A DNA stretch of 64,000 nt from Rosellinia necatrix (taxonomy: Eukaryota > Ascomycota > Sordariomycetes > Xylariales > Xylariaceae). The stretch lies in contig JAGYVD010000010.1 in assembly GCA_021209875.1 (NCBI GenBank), positions 496,001-560,000 of the forward strand, given 5' to 3'. Of this stretch, positions 1-13,100 are shown piece by piece; position 1 is the first letter of the stretch, and each line of letters begins with the position of its first letter. The translations under genes were made by a program, and so were the position numbers. Under the pieces are notes generated by a model. The model saw only the letters and a program-made list of their open reading frames with translations, ran no database searches and was not told the origin of the DNA.

Positions 1-1225
1 TTAGCTTATAAATTAAAATTATTAAAAACTTTTAATATTTACTTTATTATTTTAGTCGCGCACTTATTACTTAAAAAAACAGATAAGAATTTTTTTTATC
101 GAAAAATACTAGTACTAGGCCCGGTGTTTAAAAAGCAGGACTTAAAAAAAAAATAATTTATTTAAGATTAAAATAATTTTTAAGCATTAAATAAACCGTA
201 CTAAAAACAGATTTAATTATTTTATTAAATAAAAAAAAATATAGTTATAAAAACAACTAGTAAAAATCGGAGTAATAACTGCGTAGCATTAAAAAACTAA
301 TTAAAAAATATTAAAATTAAAAAAAAATAGACCTCGGCTAGAAAAATTAAAAAAAAGCTGTAGCTGACCTTATAAACAATAAAAAAAAAGTTATATAGTT
401 ATTAAAAACAATAACGCTTTATTATAGCCCCAGCACTTAATATAATTAAAAAAAGGGGCTTTTTATCTAGCTAGCGCAGCTAGCTAAATAAAAATTGTGT
501 AGATTAAATAAAGTATTAGCTTAAGGCTTCTAGTCCCTGCAGGACCAGAAGCCCTTCCTTCTTTAATTTTATATCACATTTTTACAGACTTAATACTACA
601 CTACCCTTAGTAATCCTTACTATAAAATATATATATTATTTATTTATAGCTTAATTAAATTTATTAATTTAAAATTGCTATAAAATATTATTATAATCTA
701 TTTTTAATTAATTTTAAAAACTAGCTTATTATTAATTAAATTATAAAAATAACTTATATATTTTAGCAGACTTAAAATTTAAGTTTAAGCTTTTTAAACA
801 AGTTAAATTTAATTTAATTTTAAATTTAAATCGGTTTAGCTAAAGTTTTTTTTTTTTTTTTACGTTTAAAATATTATAAGCAAAAATATAGCTTGCGTTA
901 AGCGATTTTTTTTTTTAAAAATAAAAAAATGTTTATTATATTAGCTCTAGCTTGTTTTTTTAAAAAAAGTTGCAGGTTTAATTTAATATAAATATAAGTT
1001 AATAGTAAGCTAAAAATTATAATATTATTTATATTATTAAAAAATTTAGTTTATATAGTTATTAAAAATAAAGTTTTAGCTTATATATTTTTTGCTACGT
1101 TATTAGTTTTAAAACAAAAAAATATTATTATAAATATAATATTGTTATAGCTTTTAAACGTTTTTTTAATATTAAAATGTTTAATTTATTATTTTTTCTT
1201 TTGTTCTAATAAACAAATTCGGGGC
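1..1225. repeat. AT-rich, RIP-like block
   Basis: The stretch is made almost entirely of A and T, with long A or T runs, abundant TpA and very few CpG. It ends abruptly near 1210-1230, where ordinary mixed-base sequence resumes about 120 nt beyond the 3' end of biotin synthase. No open frame of useful length occurs. In ascomycetes this composition is the known product of repeat-induced point mutation acting on repeats or transposons. The original element cannot be recognised by eye. RIP is an inference from composition; a naturally AT-rich spacer is the alternative. Confidence 0.75.
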
Positions 1226-1342
1226 TATTTCGAGCTTAATATGCTTGAGAGTTAGAGTTGTAAAAAGGGAAGTTGGGTGGTGGAGCCCTGACCCTAGTAG
1301 AACCTAATCATTAATAAATATCTACGCATCCTGCTCTAGAGC

Positions 1343-2681
1343 CTAGACCTGCGCACTGACCCTTCGTCCTTCATTATCTCCCAGGATGATGTCGTCGCAA
1401 TGCAGAAGACCAGAGTCAACCAGGGTATTGCTTTTACCTGTGCGAAGAGGCTCCAGACCCCATCGACTGAACATTGCCTTGTCCTCATCCCAACCGTTGC
1501 AATCCGTAGTCAACATTTTCTCCCCCGTAAAAATGGCGTTCGCGCCGGCCATGAAGCACAACATCTGCTCGCTCTCGGGCATCGTCACTCTCCCAGCCGC
1601 CAATCGAATGATCGTCGCGGGCATCACTAGTCTGGCCGTGGCTATACAGCGGACGAGGTCCTCCAACTTGACGGGTTCTTGGCCGAACATAGGTGTCCCC
1701 TTGATGGGAACTAATTTATTCACGGGGAATGATTCGGGGTGCTCTGGAAGCGTAGCCAGAGTGTGGATCAGTCCGACGTGGTCGGTCTGTGGCACTTCCC
1801 CAAGGCCCAGAATGCCGCCGCTACAGACGTGGATGCCCGCGTCTCTCACATTCTCCAGCGTCTGAAGCCGTTCATCGTATGTCCTCGTCGTGATGACTTT
1901 CGAGTAATGTTCTCTTGATGTGTCAAGGTTGTGATTGTACGCGGTTAAACCTGCCTCCTTGAGCTGCTTGGCTTGCTCTTTGTCGAGCACTTTGGTGTCC
2001 AGAATCAGTATCCCCATTCTAGACGAGGGCGGGACGAATCATAACATGCAGTGACTGGTTCACCAAATAAACCACCAAAAAAAAAATTCACACTGTAGAT
2101 CAGGAAGAAAAGGGATATAATGCAACGCCCCAATAGTACTTACTACCCAGTGTCACACATGCCTCCATGCCCAACGCTCTCACTCCCTTGACCATTTCCA
2201 CGATATTTTGGATCCCTCGTTTTCTACCCCTCATATCTCGCCATGCGGCGCCCATGCAGAAGCGGTTGGAGCCATTTTCCTTCGCGATTTTGGCGGCCTC
2301 CAGGACCGAACCGACGGTAGAGAGCTTCGTGGCCTCGAGCCCCGTGCTGTACCTCGAGGACTGGGCGCAGTAGGAGCAGTCCTCGGTGCAGCCGCCGGTC
2401 TTGATGTTCATCAGGGTGCACAGCTGGACGGCCGAGGGCTTGTGGAATCGGCGGTGGACGGTGCCGGCGGCGGACGCGAGCTCCATGAGCGGCCGGCCGT
2501 GGATCTCGGCGACCTCCTCCCGCGTCCACGTCGTCCTCGGCACGACGGCGGCGACCGCCTGCTGGAAGGTCGAGACGCGCTTCAGGTGCGACAGCGACCG
2601 CGCCCCCAGTCCGCCGTCCTTGCTTCGAAGGGCGCTGGCGGCGCCGAAACGTCTCATGGCTGGCTGGCTGGCTGCAAACAC
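1343..2681 (-). CDS. bioB: biotin synthase, mitochondrial
   Basis: A radical-SAM enzyme that inserts sulfur into dethiobiotin, the last step of biotin synthesis, normally in mitochondria. Two exons are read on the minus strand: 2681-2144 and 1989-1343. The 154-nt intron has a GTAAGT donor and AAAG acceptor, and joining restores the family sequence VTLGMLDKEQ. The product is 394 residues. Exon 1 carries the 4Fe-4S/SAM motif CTEDCSYC. Exon 2 carries YNHNLDTS, CSGGILGLGE and IRLAAGR, all hallmark BioB segments. The N-terminus (MFAASQPAMRRFG) is basic and Ser/Ala-rich, as expected for a mitochondrial presequence. A start at the second Met (2657) is also possible. Length is normal for eukaryotic BioB. 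The 3' end lies close to the AT-rich block. Family assignment is firm; location is inferred. Confidence 0.96.
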
Positions 2682-4403
2682 CGATATTGTATCACGATAA
2701 GTTTACCGTGGCCTCCTTTCCCCCCCCCGCGGGGTCGTTCGCCCTACCTTTCACCCGGCCGGGTCTGCTTCGTAATGCGTTACTTATTACTCGCTTGGCG
2801 GTGCCCATGTCGGATAAAATTATTGCGTGTGGAGTAACCGAGGGACACCTGGGTTACGTAGGTAGCTCTGCTCTTAATGCTCTGCAGATGGGGTCGGATG
2901 GCACTTCAACCACTCCGCAACCAATCATGCGTATATATTATATTTATTTTATTTTAGAAATTAGGTACCAGATTTTGTGCTTCCATTGAGCTATGCGGCG
3001 TCACTCTTTAGGATATTTTATTTTATAATTCACCCGGTGTTTGTTCCTGGCACGAGCTATTTGCCTTCTTTTGAAATTTGCGGTATATAGTGAACTTGCC
3101 GCGGGGTGCCGAGACGAGATGTGGCCGGACGAAGGGGCCGAGAGGGAACAGCGTTGCGGCAAAATAGCGCGCGAGCCGAGGAAATTGGAGACATGAATTG
3201 CACGAAAATGGACAGGGGGGCTAATTGAATAGAGCGTGTAACATCATGCTTATACTCACTCTTATTGCTTTCCAAAAGACCAGCTGAAAATGGGGCGACG
3301 TCACGTAATGATATACACCACGTCCAGTCCGCCATAGGCCCCTTCTTTGCTTCATGGCCGCCTCTGCTTTGCACATTGGATTAACTGCTTCATACGTGAC
3401 ACCCCTGCCGGATACCCGGCAATGGCAACTTCGTCACTAGTTATCGTGGTGACATCACCGAGAGTCAATACATGGCCTTTCGTCTTGCATTCGCATATGC
3501 CAGCATGCACGTTCCTGTGATTCCCTCTTCCTATGGAAACTAGCCCCGCGGCTACGATATCACTTAACTTACCTAGGTTAGGTAGTTATCGCCGAAAAGC
3601 GGAAGACGCCGCCAGTTCACGCGTGTGAAGCCTTCGAACCAAAACTACACTACAGTAGCGTTCAGAATTACCGGCACTAGACCATTATCAGCTAACAAAT
3701 ATGTACTCCTATGTACGAACGACACACCCTAGAACCACGTATAGCAAACAGGGCCTATCAGCGATAAGCTAAACATTGAAGCAACGGCGACTTGGGTCAA
3801 CTAGACGTAAGTCGGTCTAGGCTCGTCGACAACATGCTAGTAGTTTCAACGCTGTTACCATGGAACATCTTCTCGGGTCTAGCTCTCTTGGCTTGCTTGG
3901 TCGTGCCAAAACCAATGCCCATATTTGAAATTGCATAGTTTCACGTCTGCCGAGAGGGCTAATCCTCGGCGGAGCTGTCGCCCTTCTTCATGGAAAGAAA
4001 CAGCTTTCCCCCTTGCTCCTCTAGATAGCTGCAATTTACTATGCGGTGCTTCACTCGGGGTGTTATTTTGAATTGAATCTTGAGAATTAACATATTCTTT
4101 AGGGACCTGGTGAGTATTTTGTGAGGTATTGGGTGATGCCTGGATCTCAAGAATACAGACTTGTTGGAGCGCTGGAGGATGTGAAGTGCATGTCATGGAA
4201 CATAGTGATACTCAGGCTTCCCTATCTTGTTCATAACGAGAAAAAAAAAAAAGCATTCGTTTCATCAACGAGTAGTAATTAAACTGGAAGGCATGTTAAC
4301 TAATAATGAGCTAACCAGAGAGCGACCAGATTATCGAGAAGATGGTCGCCGGTATTACTCAATATAGTAACCCCGGATGCTTCGATTTCACTAAGCCCAA
4401 TAC
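2682..4403. other. intergenic, no gene recognised
   Basis: The 1.7 kb between the divergent biotin synthase and MFS transporter genes holds only short frames without family resemblance, for example on the minus strand at 3057-3374 and 3879-4196. It must contain both promoters. No specific regulatory site can be supported. Confidence 0.6.
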
Positions 4404-6439
4404 GTGGACAGGCAACCCATCCCAAATCTTCCATCGTCCATGGAGTTTGGTAACATGTTCGACGATCAGATCACCGAGGCCATGGAAAACAAGGAAAAAT
4501 ACCCGGTGGCGGGCGTCCATTCCAGCAGCCATGATGCTACTCCCGAGACACACTCTCCCTCTCTGACAGAGACGGACGCGGACGCAGAGAATGCCATCGA
4601 CGCCGCCTCCGAGTACTCGCACGAGTACTACCGGAAACTGCTATGGAAGATCGACCTCTTTCTCCTGCCGCTGATGTGGTTCTCCTACGGGACGCAGCAG
4701 GCCGACAAGAACTCCCTGAGCACCCAGGCCGTGTTCGGGCTCCGCCAGGACACGGGGCTCGTCGGCGACCAGTTCAACTGGCTGAGCACGGGGTTCTACC
4801 TCTCGTTCCTGGTGTTCGAGGCGCCGAGCAACTGGCTCCTGCAGCGGGTGCACACCGGCCGGTTCCTCGGGACCGTCATGGCCCTCTGGGGCGTGGTCGT
4901 GCTGGCCGTCGCCTTCGCGCGCAGCTTCGCGCACCTGATCGTCCTGCGCGTGGTCCAGGGCGCGCTCGAGTGCACCATCTCCCCCGCCTTCCTGCTCATG
5001 ACCGGCGCCTGGTACAAGTCGCGCGAGCACGCCTTCCGCTCCGTCGTCTGGGCCACCTCCAACGGCGGCGTGAACATCATCACCGGCGTCATCTCGTACG
5101 CCATCGCGGAGCGCGCGCAGCATAACCCCGACGGATTGGCCGCTGTGAGTCCGACTCCCCGTTCATCGCGACGAGATACTGCTTGCAAGGGCGCGATTGA
5201 AAAAAAAAAACCAAAAAAAAAACCCCCTAACGCTAGTCGTGTGTGTGTGTGTGTAGTGGAAAGCCATCTCTCTTTTCCTCGGGGCGCTTACCATCGTCCT
5301 CGGCGTTCTCGTCTTCTTCATCCTGGGCACGCCCCGCGAGGTGCGGTGGCTGAGCGAGGACGAGAAGCGGGCGGCCATAGCCCGGATCGTCGAGAACAAG
5401 ACCGGCTCGGACAGAAAGCAGCGATCGGAGTTCAAGTGGGATCAAGCCGCGCAGGCTTTCAAAGATCCGCAGACGTACTTCTTCTTCTTCGTCACGATTA
5501 TCAACGCCCTGCCTAGCTCGGCTAATACCGTGTTTGCTTATCTGATATTCGAATCGTTTGGCTTTACACCTTTGGAGACGCTACTTAAAGGCGCCGCGCC
5601 ATCCTTCGCTGTAGGTATCGTCTGGTTTCTTCTGTGTGGTTGGCTTAGCCTGAAGAAGCCCAACATTCGATGTGAGTAGCCTCCAATTTTGAGTATCGCT
5701 TCTCTGATGTCTCGATGCTCCTCGATGCTCCTCAATGCTCCTCAGTGCTCCTCAGTGCTCCTCAACATGACGCTCACCCATGACTAGTTTACTTGATGCT
5801 GTTTTCTCTTCTCCCGGCATTCACGGGACTGATAGCCTTGGGTCTCCTCCCCACGGACTCCATGAAATGGGTTCGGTGGGGGTTGTATATCATGCAGTCG
5901 ACCGGCACTCTACCCGGTTTGTGTAAGTCGCCGGACGCTATCTGTTGACCTCCGCAGGCAGTACCTAAATGGGGGAATTTGTTTGACGCGCGGCTGACTT
6001 GGACTAGTGATCTGGACTTTCGTGCCTTCCAATGTCGCGGGCCGAACCAAGAAAACCGTGGTGACTACTGTGCTGTTCGTAGCGTACAGCACAGGCGCAG
6101 CTATCGGAGGTCAGATCCTGCGTCCAGAAGATGCCCCAAAATACATCCGAGGACTGACCGCCTCCGGGATCCTTTATGGCGTCGATTTCTTTGCCATGGT
6201 TCTGTGGCGCAGCTACTGTAAGTCTCCGACCTCTTCTGAGACCCGGAATAAAAAGAAATAAGAAGGAGCTTTTGCTAATGTGCAATTCTTCCCTGCTAGA
6301 TATCTGGCAGAACAAACGCCGTGCTAAGATGATCCGAGAGATGGGTATCTCGCCAGAGGAGAGCGAGCGTTTAGGCAGGCTCAATGCTGAGGCTGATATG
6401 ACTGATCAGGAGAACGTCCACTTTAAATATCAATTTTAG
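4404..6439 (+). CDS. MFS transporter, allantoate permease (Dal5/ACS) family
   Basis: A plasma-membrane transporter of the anion:cation symporter group, whose members carry allantoate, nicotinate, pantothenate or similar small acids; the substrate here is unknown. Five exons: 4404-5144, 5257-5671, 5788-5922, 6008-6217, 6300-6439, giving 546 residues with consistent phases. After a hydrophilic N-terminal tail, the first membrane segment follows the signature WKIDLFLLPLMWFSYGTQQADK. Later come the loop GTPREVRWLSEDE and the TM segments around FFFFVTIINALPSS and GLIALGLLPTD. The C-terminal tail, YIWQNKRRAKMIREMG, is typical of this family. A second Met at 4440 could be the start. Intron 1 contains poly-A and a (GT)n tract directly before its acceptor. 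Intron 2 contains a 10-bp tandem repeat. It converges with the P450 gene. Confidence 0.93.
5707..5765 (+). repeat. 10-bp tandem repeat inside MFS intron 2
   Basis: About six imperfect copies of a 10-bp unit (GATGCTCCTC and variants AATG/AGTG) lie within the 116-nt second intron of the MFS transporter. They fill half of the intron without touching the donor or acceptor. This is seen directly in the sequence. Confidence 0.85.
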
Positions 6440-6922
6440 TCACAGTCTGGGTACACTTCTATATATGTCTTGCGGACAGCAGTATTTCTGGGTACCTGCC
6501 TAGTTATTACTGTGTCTATTATTGGCGACAAGTGGATGATGAGCACGTAACGGCCCCGCACAGTGGTATACGACACCATTTGCTATGATGCTATATTGGG
6601 CTCCTAATCTTGTAATGCACTTATAATGCCCAAGTTGTTGCACAATTACGTAAACAGTATCACACTTGGTAGCCGTTGGTGATTTGCGGTGATACACATG
6701 CTTGAGACATGATAATCCGACCTAAGAATGGGGTCGGCAAAAATAACGTTGATATCAAAAATGAACGTTGAAATGGCTTGAAAAACCTAGAGGTACAAGC
6801 GGCGACGGCTTAACATATATATATATATATAAAGAAAACCAAGAATTCAGTAATCGCTAAAAAGAAATTGAAAACACCTATCGCTATAATGCCGGTGAAG
6901 GCGGCGTGAAGCTCTGCTAGAC
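6440..6922. other. convergent intergenic spacer
   Basis: The 483-nt spacer between the 3' ends of the MFS transporter and the P450 gene contains a short (TA)n run near 6814-6830. It must hold both 3' UTRs. No gene is seen. Confidence 0.6.
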
Positions 6923-8681
6923 TTAAAATGTGTATGCTGATGGCGCAGCGGGCTTAAAGCGGCAGATCAAAGGCTTACGGTCCCAAATGATATAAACATC
7001 CTGATCGACCCAATCAGGGCCAGCCTCTGATTCGATGTCGAACTGGTAGACCAGCTTGGCAAGCATCAACCTCATCTCATGCCATGCCAGATTGATCCCC
7101 AAGCAGTTCCTCGCGCCGACCGAAAACGGCTGGTGCGAGGCGCGGTTATCATCCTGATACTCGGGGTCGCCCAGCCAGCGTTCGGGTACGAACATATCGG
7201 GATTCCTATTAAACATCATGTTAGCTCAAGTAATTTGAGGCTATGGGTGTCATATTCATTGTGAGCGGAGCGTAGAGGAAGTCACGTACTTGAAGTTTTC
7301 GGGGTTGTGATAGGTTGCGAACTGGTGAACTGATACACTGGTACCCTCCGGAACCCATTTCCCCAGGATAGAGTTGCCTCCTTCGGCAACTATACGCGGG
7401 AGGCCAGATGGGACTGGGGGGTAGACCCTCATGCCTTCTCGTAGACCTATAAAAGCGATGGTTAATCATACGACGCCAATACGATTGGAACAAGTCAATG
7501 CTTACATGCGTTCAGGTATGGGAGTCGCGCCAGGCCCTCTAAGTCAATCTCGTCGGCGCTAGAGAAGCTTGTTCGGACCTCGTTCACCAAAATCCTCATT
7601 TTGTTCGGGTTTTGAACCAAGTAGTGGGTTACACCGGTCAGTAGAGAAGCTAGAAACTTATGGTCAGCGCCGTGCGAGAATACAGTTAGGCCCTACATAC
7701 CGGTTGTCTCTGTGCCAGCGGCCATGAATAGCTCGGCGTTGACGTGCATCTCCTTCAGGCTGAGGACTTCGGCCCCAAGAACGAAATCCCAAAGATCCGG
7801 CTTGTCTGATCCGTGATTCAGGCGTTTGTTCACGCGTGTAACTGTGTGGTCGAAATGCTCGCTGCGCATCTTAGCGATAACCTCGGGCTCGATAAGATCG
7901 AATATCTTCTTGGCGAGAGGATAAAACTCGATCATTTGGACGAAAGGTAGGATCTAGTCATGTCAGCGACTGTTCGGAGCCAGTTGATGATCCAATTTGA
8001 ACATACCCTAATGGAGTTGAAAACCTTGGCAACCCAGTCTGAGTATTGCCCCTTCTCTAGCATATGTAGCGATTCGCCGAATGCAAAGTCTGCCATAATG
8101 TCGAATGTTGCGAAATTCATGAGGGCGGACAAGTCAACCTCGGCTGCCTGGCGAACTCTGGCGACCACCAAGTCGGTGTACTTCTGCAACAGTGGCTCCT
8201 GTGCCTTCAGGGCTTTCTCGGAAAACGCAGGCGCCAATGAGCGTCTTAGCCTTGCATGGTGAGAGACGTCATTCACGCAGACGATGTTCGGCACACCATT
8301 CGCCGATGGCGCGTGGAACCGAACCTCCTTGCTATTCTCCTTCCTGCCCCTGGGGGCGAGGCAGATGTCCCCCCAAGCTCGCCCATCGCTGTAGCTCAGG
8401 TCGTCAGGACCGAATCTGACGACGGAGCCGTACTGCCTATGGAGTTCGGTCATCCACCGGACTTGATCTCCCTTCAGGCAGGCGATCCAGTAAGGTAGCC
8501 GAGTGATGGCCGCTAGCTTTGGGCCGGGGTATGTTCGAAGCGGGTGTAGGTAAAGAGCGTATATGGGATAAAATAGAACAACAAGAACGGATAGTGTAAC
8601 CAGACACTTGAGAGCCGTGACATCCAAGATCGGAGTCGGCTGGCCGCGAACGGCAACGGAATTGATCTGAAGCGACGTCAT
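6923..8681 (-). CDS. cytochrome P450 monooxygenase (CYP65/CYP68-like)
   Basis: A heme-thiolate monooxygenase with an N-terminal membrane anchor, probably in the endoplasmic reticulum; the substrate is unknown. Five exons on the minus strand: 8681-8007, 7953-7701, 7649-7506, 7446-7290, 7205-6923, giving 503 residues, all with GT-AG introns of 53-84 nt. In order: hydrophobic anchor around LVTLSVLVVLFYPIYALYL, proline hinge YPGPKL, I-helix oxygen-binding motif AAGTETT, K-helix EGMR (ExxR), PERW region, and heme ligand loop FSVGARNCLG with its cysteine. Length and motifs are those of an intact enzyme. Resemblance to the fungal 'isotrichodermin C-15 hydroxylase-like' group is a judgement from overall pattern. 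The neighbouring transporter could be functionally linked, but no backbone biosynthetic enzyme is present. Confidence 0.95.
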
Positions 8682-9921
8682 GGCTGTAGTTGAGCCAAGA
8701 ACGAGTGAAGAGTTGACTCAAGATAACATAAAAAGAAAAATAAAGAATGACGATGGTTGTGGGAACGAAAGACCACGCCTTCCAACGGCAGAGTAAGTCG
8801 GAGGGGGGGGACTCTGCCGTTTTATTTATCTCTTTTCGTCGTCGTATTTGGATTCCCTCTGATCCCCTCGTCGTCTCGAGGCGGCCGTTGTTGATTCAGG
8901 CCCCGCTTAGGTGGGTGGAATGAAAAGGGGACTCTGAAGGTGCCGGGCCTAATTTACCTTGCTCAACAACTCCACTGAACCGTTGATAAGGCGAGTATAA
9001 TTTACTGATGGAACAAGGGGGGTAGCAGATGTGGCCGGGTTTTCGTATGAATGGTTGGCACAGGCACAGGCACAGGTTGGGTTATATTGGGAGTCGATGG
9101 GAGGTGGGCCAATTTGCGAGATAATTCCTGGCCATGGCCGTCCGGGGATCTGCTTTATAGTAATTAGCTGTCAGCCTGTCACGACGAAGGCACCCACCGG
9201 GGCACGCCTCGCATCGTCTTGCACCTCCTCTGCGCCCCATGCCGCCTTCTTTGGGTAGTGTAAGTACAGAGAATGCCGGAGGCAAGCTGGTACATAGCCT
9301 ACTAACTATGTGCCTAACGACCAAGACCCAACAACGCTACCCACGGTGTCGACTACACAAGTGATGCAGGTTGGGTATACTGTAGCCGGGGGGAGGGGGG
9401 AGGAGGGGGAGACAGAGAGCAGGTCGGACCACGGTACGAATGCGGTCGTTGCCGTCGAGAGGCGTGCCATGCCGCCGGTTCTTGGTGTCCCCAGAACTGC
9501 AAAGATATTCAGCTGTTCGTGATTGTGCATATGCCGTACACGCGCCTCAAAGGCCCCCCCGGTCCCCCCCCCCCTCCAACAGCGCCCGAATGGGCGGGAC
9601 GCTCCATCGAGGGTAAGCATCGCTGCCACCACCACGTGCACGCTACAGCGTTCTACCATGGTTCATCGGTCAGCCCCCCCACCCAAATTAATATCCAAAG
9701 CTGGCGCCTTGCCCTAATTGGATACCTAATCTAGAAATCTAACGGTACGGTATAGGGCAAATGAACAAAGGGGACGCGAAGAAGTGCGAAACAAATAGCG
9801 CAGCTGCTTGGCTGGAACGATGGGCATGTGTATGTATGGACCTATGCAGCTGTTGCTGCATGCCCGAAATGAAGATCGCAGTAATAAAAGGACCTGCAAG
9901 AATCGAGCCACCGACCAACTT

Positions 9922-9975
9922 ACCAGGCCAGCCTACTAGGCCAACCTATCAGGCCAACCTATCAGGCCGACTTAC
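9922..9975 (+). repeat. 13-bp imperfect tandem repeat (AGGCCAACCTATC)
   Basis: Four imperfect copies of a 13-bp unit based on AGGCCAACCTATC lie head to tail. They are visible directly, and no function is evident. Confidence 0.75.
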
Positions 9976-10088
9976 ACTAACTACCTTGTCAACCAAAGAA
10001 GCTGCTAGTCCATACAGGATAGGAGGATGACATAGCAACGAGCTAACTAGTGTAGTGCAGCTCTCTCTTCGTGTCTAGTTATCCCAAC

Positions 10089-10127
10089 TAAATATAGGAC
10101 CAAATATAGGACCAAATATAAGACCAC
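10089..10127 (+). repeat. 13-bp tandem repeat (AAATATAGGACCA)
   Basis: Three near-identical copies of AAATATAGGACCA, the last with one change (AAATATAAGACCA), lie in the gene-poor region. They have the same period as the repeat near 9.9 kb but unrelated sequence. Confidence 0.8.
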
Positions 10128-13100
10128 AGAGAACACGATATACACTATACTAGTCCGCTCCGCCCAACCTCGTGGGAGGAGAGTTTGGTGATAATACCGA
10201 CCAATGCCCCGAAGGGGCATAGTCGATGCTGGGGGTGGGCGGTCTGCGCTATTGTCTTGGATCGTCGCCGAAGTATCCTCTCGACCAGTCGAGGATTGGG
10301 TAAGAGAATCTGCTATATATGGTCGATAGAAGCTAGACTCATTTTCACCGCTTCTCGTGAGAAGGGTTCCCGGAGGATCGGTAAACCCCATCGTTCCTCT
10401 CGAACTGCCGAGCCCCCAATCAAAAATGCTGAGTGCTAGCTATCTACTGTATGTCTTAGTTGATATCACAAAGGACTCACCGTTGAGAGGTAGAACCCGC
10501 CCGCCGACCCAACCAAAGAACCCAAGAACCAAAAGCCCCTGTGACGCGCGCTATAGGCCCAGCTAGGTCACGCCACTCTTCCCCCGGGCACCCGAGGCTT
10601 TGGTACCGGCAGCGTTGATCGAGAGACAGCTCCTTCGCGCAGCTGGGCTCGCTATATTCCCTCGCGCGGGAGGCTGAGCTATCGATCATGGCATGGCGCC
10701 GGCTGCTCGTGTCCGTCTCTCTCTCATCACGCCCGCCCGCCAAAAATAGCCAACGGCGCTCTCTCTCTCGCTCGCTCGCCGGATCGATGTCTGGAAAACG
10801 GTGCGAATAAAAAAATTAAAAAAATAAAAGACACCCCCCTCTCCACCCCGGGCGGGATCACGTTCGCGATGAGCTTTTAGTGCATGCATATCTTCCGCAT
10901 TCGTGCGGCTCTGCATTAACTATCGTTTTTAGCATCGCCACGCAAACCGCTTTTGGTCCGAGGACACACCTCTGGTACTCCGCCATCCTGACGTCGTCAC
11001 CAACTGGTGGGGGTGGTTCATATTTGGTCGGTTCCTCGCTAACCTAGATGGTGTTGGCGTGGACAATGGGAGGAACGGCTGGGGTTTCTTGCACCCCTTC
11101 GATGAATAGCGAGAGTGCGTTGAGCGCGAGCAGCGCGCCGTTCCGTGGTACAAAGCCCATATCACTTAGGTGGAAGACAGCATATCTAGTATATCACCTT
11201 ACATGGCAATAACTATCCTGTCGGTGAAACCCGACGAGAGGATGGCGGTACTGGCCCCCCCTGAGAGATACGACCTACGTGGTCAGTTCATCGAGCCAGT
11301 TTGCAAACTGGGTGTTTTGAAATTAAATAGTAGGGCCAAGTAGTAGAGAGGCATACATAAAAAGAAGGGGTCAGATAGAGAGCGACGGAATAATACACTA
11401 CGGCAGTTATCTCAGTCGTGGACTGGCTCACCTCTGGTTGAACATATGGTTCTGGCCAAACGGAGACCTTCCGCGGCCATGGGGTCGGCCCGCCTTATCT
11501 TAAACACGTCGCATTCGCTTCAAAGCTCGACGGCACGGACACACCCACCCTGTAGTTAAACTTATAGTCAATCCCCGGAACCCGAAAATCCCAAGTTGCG
11601 ATGTCGCAGTCATTCCCCCCCCCCCCCTCCTCGGACAATGCCTGGTCGACGCGGTCGTGTAATTGGGCATTAGACTGGTATTAATCTCAACACCTGCATT
11701 TCATCGCTAAGCGAGTGCTCCCCCAGAACCACGTGGGTTTTGGTGCCCCGGCAGTAGTGCATATATGTATGTATGTAGGTATGTATAATAGCACGGGATA
11801 TATCAAGTCATTTTGCATGCTTCCCAAGTCACCATATGCCGCGCTGCCGTCGCCATCGACCCATCCATGCCTGCCTGTCTGCCTGTCTGCCTATCTGCCC
11901 GTTTATCTGGATGAAATTGTATAACATCCCACTGATCCCGGGATGGTTCTATTATGATCAGCTGAAAATCAAGGGGGAAGGGGGGGGAGGGAAGGCTGGA
12001 ACACTCCTGGCGGAGGTTGATGGAACGTCGTAATAGCGAGGCAGACTACTAAGTCTATTAGTTAGTTAGTAACAGCAGGCGAGAGGGGGGGAGCGGAGAG
12101 CTCGATAGGCGTGCGCACGCGCTAATTCCTTCCTTCGTCCTGGACGCCCGTTCGTTCGTTCTTGGGTTCCCCCGCCTCGATCGTCTGTGCTGCTGCGGCC
12201 CTTGTCGCGGAAGCACGCCTTGGCGCCTCAATATACCACGTAATATCGCTCCCGGGATCAGGGTACGTAAAAATCCCCCGCCGTCCTGCAATTTCTCGAC
12301 GCAACTCTATACGCAACCTAGACGACGCCACAGGCAACAAAGTGCGGGCGGATGCTGTCGTCGGGGTTGAGAGCGAAGGCGTGAAGGCGTTATCGGCACG
12401 GAGTAGTGATTACTACTGCTGCCTGCATGAGGGAAGTCTTGCAATCTCAAAGCAAAAAGTCCTGCATATTCTGTTACGAGGAAAGTGGTCATTTCCTGGC
12501 AGGCCGCTGCAGCATATTCCCGGAGTAGTATGGTCAAGGTGCACGCATTCAAGCCTCATCGTACGTAGATATTCAGCAGCAGGGGTGTTTACTTCGGCAA
12601 TCGGCAGAAACACGCAAGTGGGAGAAATAAGCGATGTGTATGTAGGGAACAGTGGTTGAAGGATTGGCGAATGACCTCCAGGTTTTCGCTTGACTACTCT
12701 GCTCGTCGCAGTCACAGTAGCAGGAAGAAGAGGTGACAAGACACGCGTCCCATGTCTGGTTACGTCTTTGCCCACCTTCACCCATCAGTTCCGTGACCCT
12801 ATCCTGTGACGAGATAAACGTAATGGCGTTGGCGTAGAATGAGTGAGATGTGCAGATGTGCCAATGTTGCTGTCTTCCAGCATCCTGCCATTTTTGTCTG
12901 GGTAGATAGAGATTGACGTCCATACCTACATAGATGTGCAAATCGTCTGCTCGGCACTGGGATTTATTGACTACAAGTATGCTAGCCAAAAGTTCACAGT
13001 TGGAGTGAGTGGCTTGGCCATGCGGCCATACCACCAGCCATATACCGGCCCGACAAGCTGTTGACAAGCTGTTGCCTGGAGGATACCATGCCAACATGAG

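Noticed and set aside
1386..1865. Plus-strand open frame opposite biotin synthase
   Set aside because: It is antisense to a clearly conserved exon and has no family similarity or coding-like composition of its own.
4404..8681. Secondary-metabolite cluster formed by the MFS transporter and P450
   Set aside because: No backbone synthase or other tailoring genes are adjacent; the AflR-like regulator is about 18 kb away among unrelated genes.
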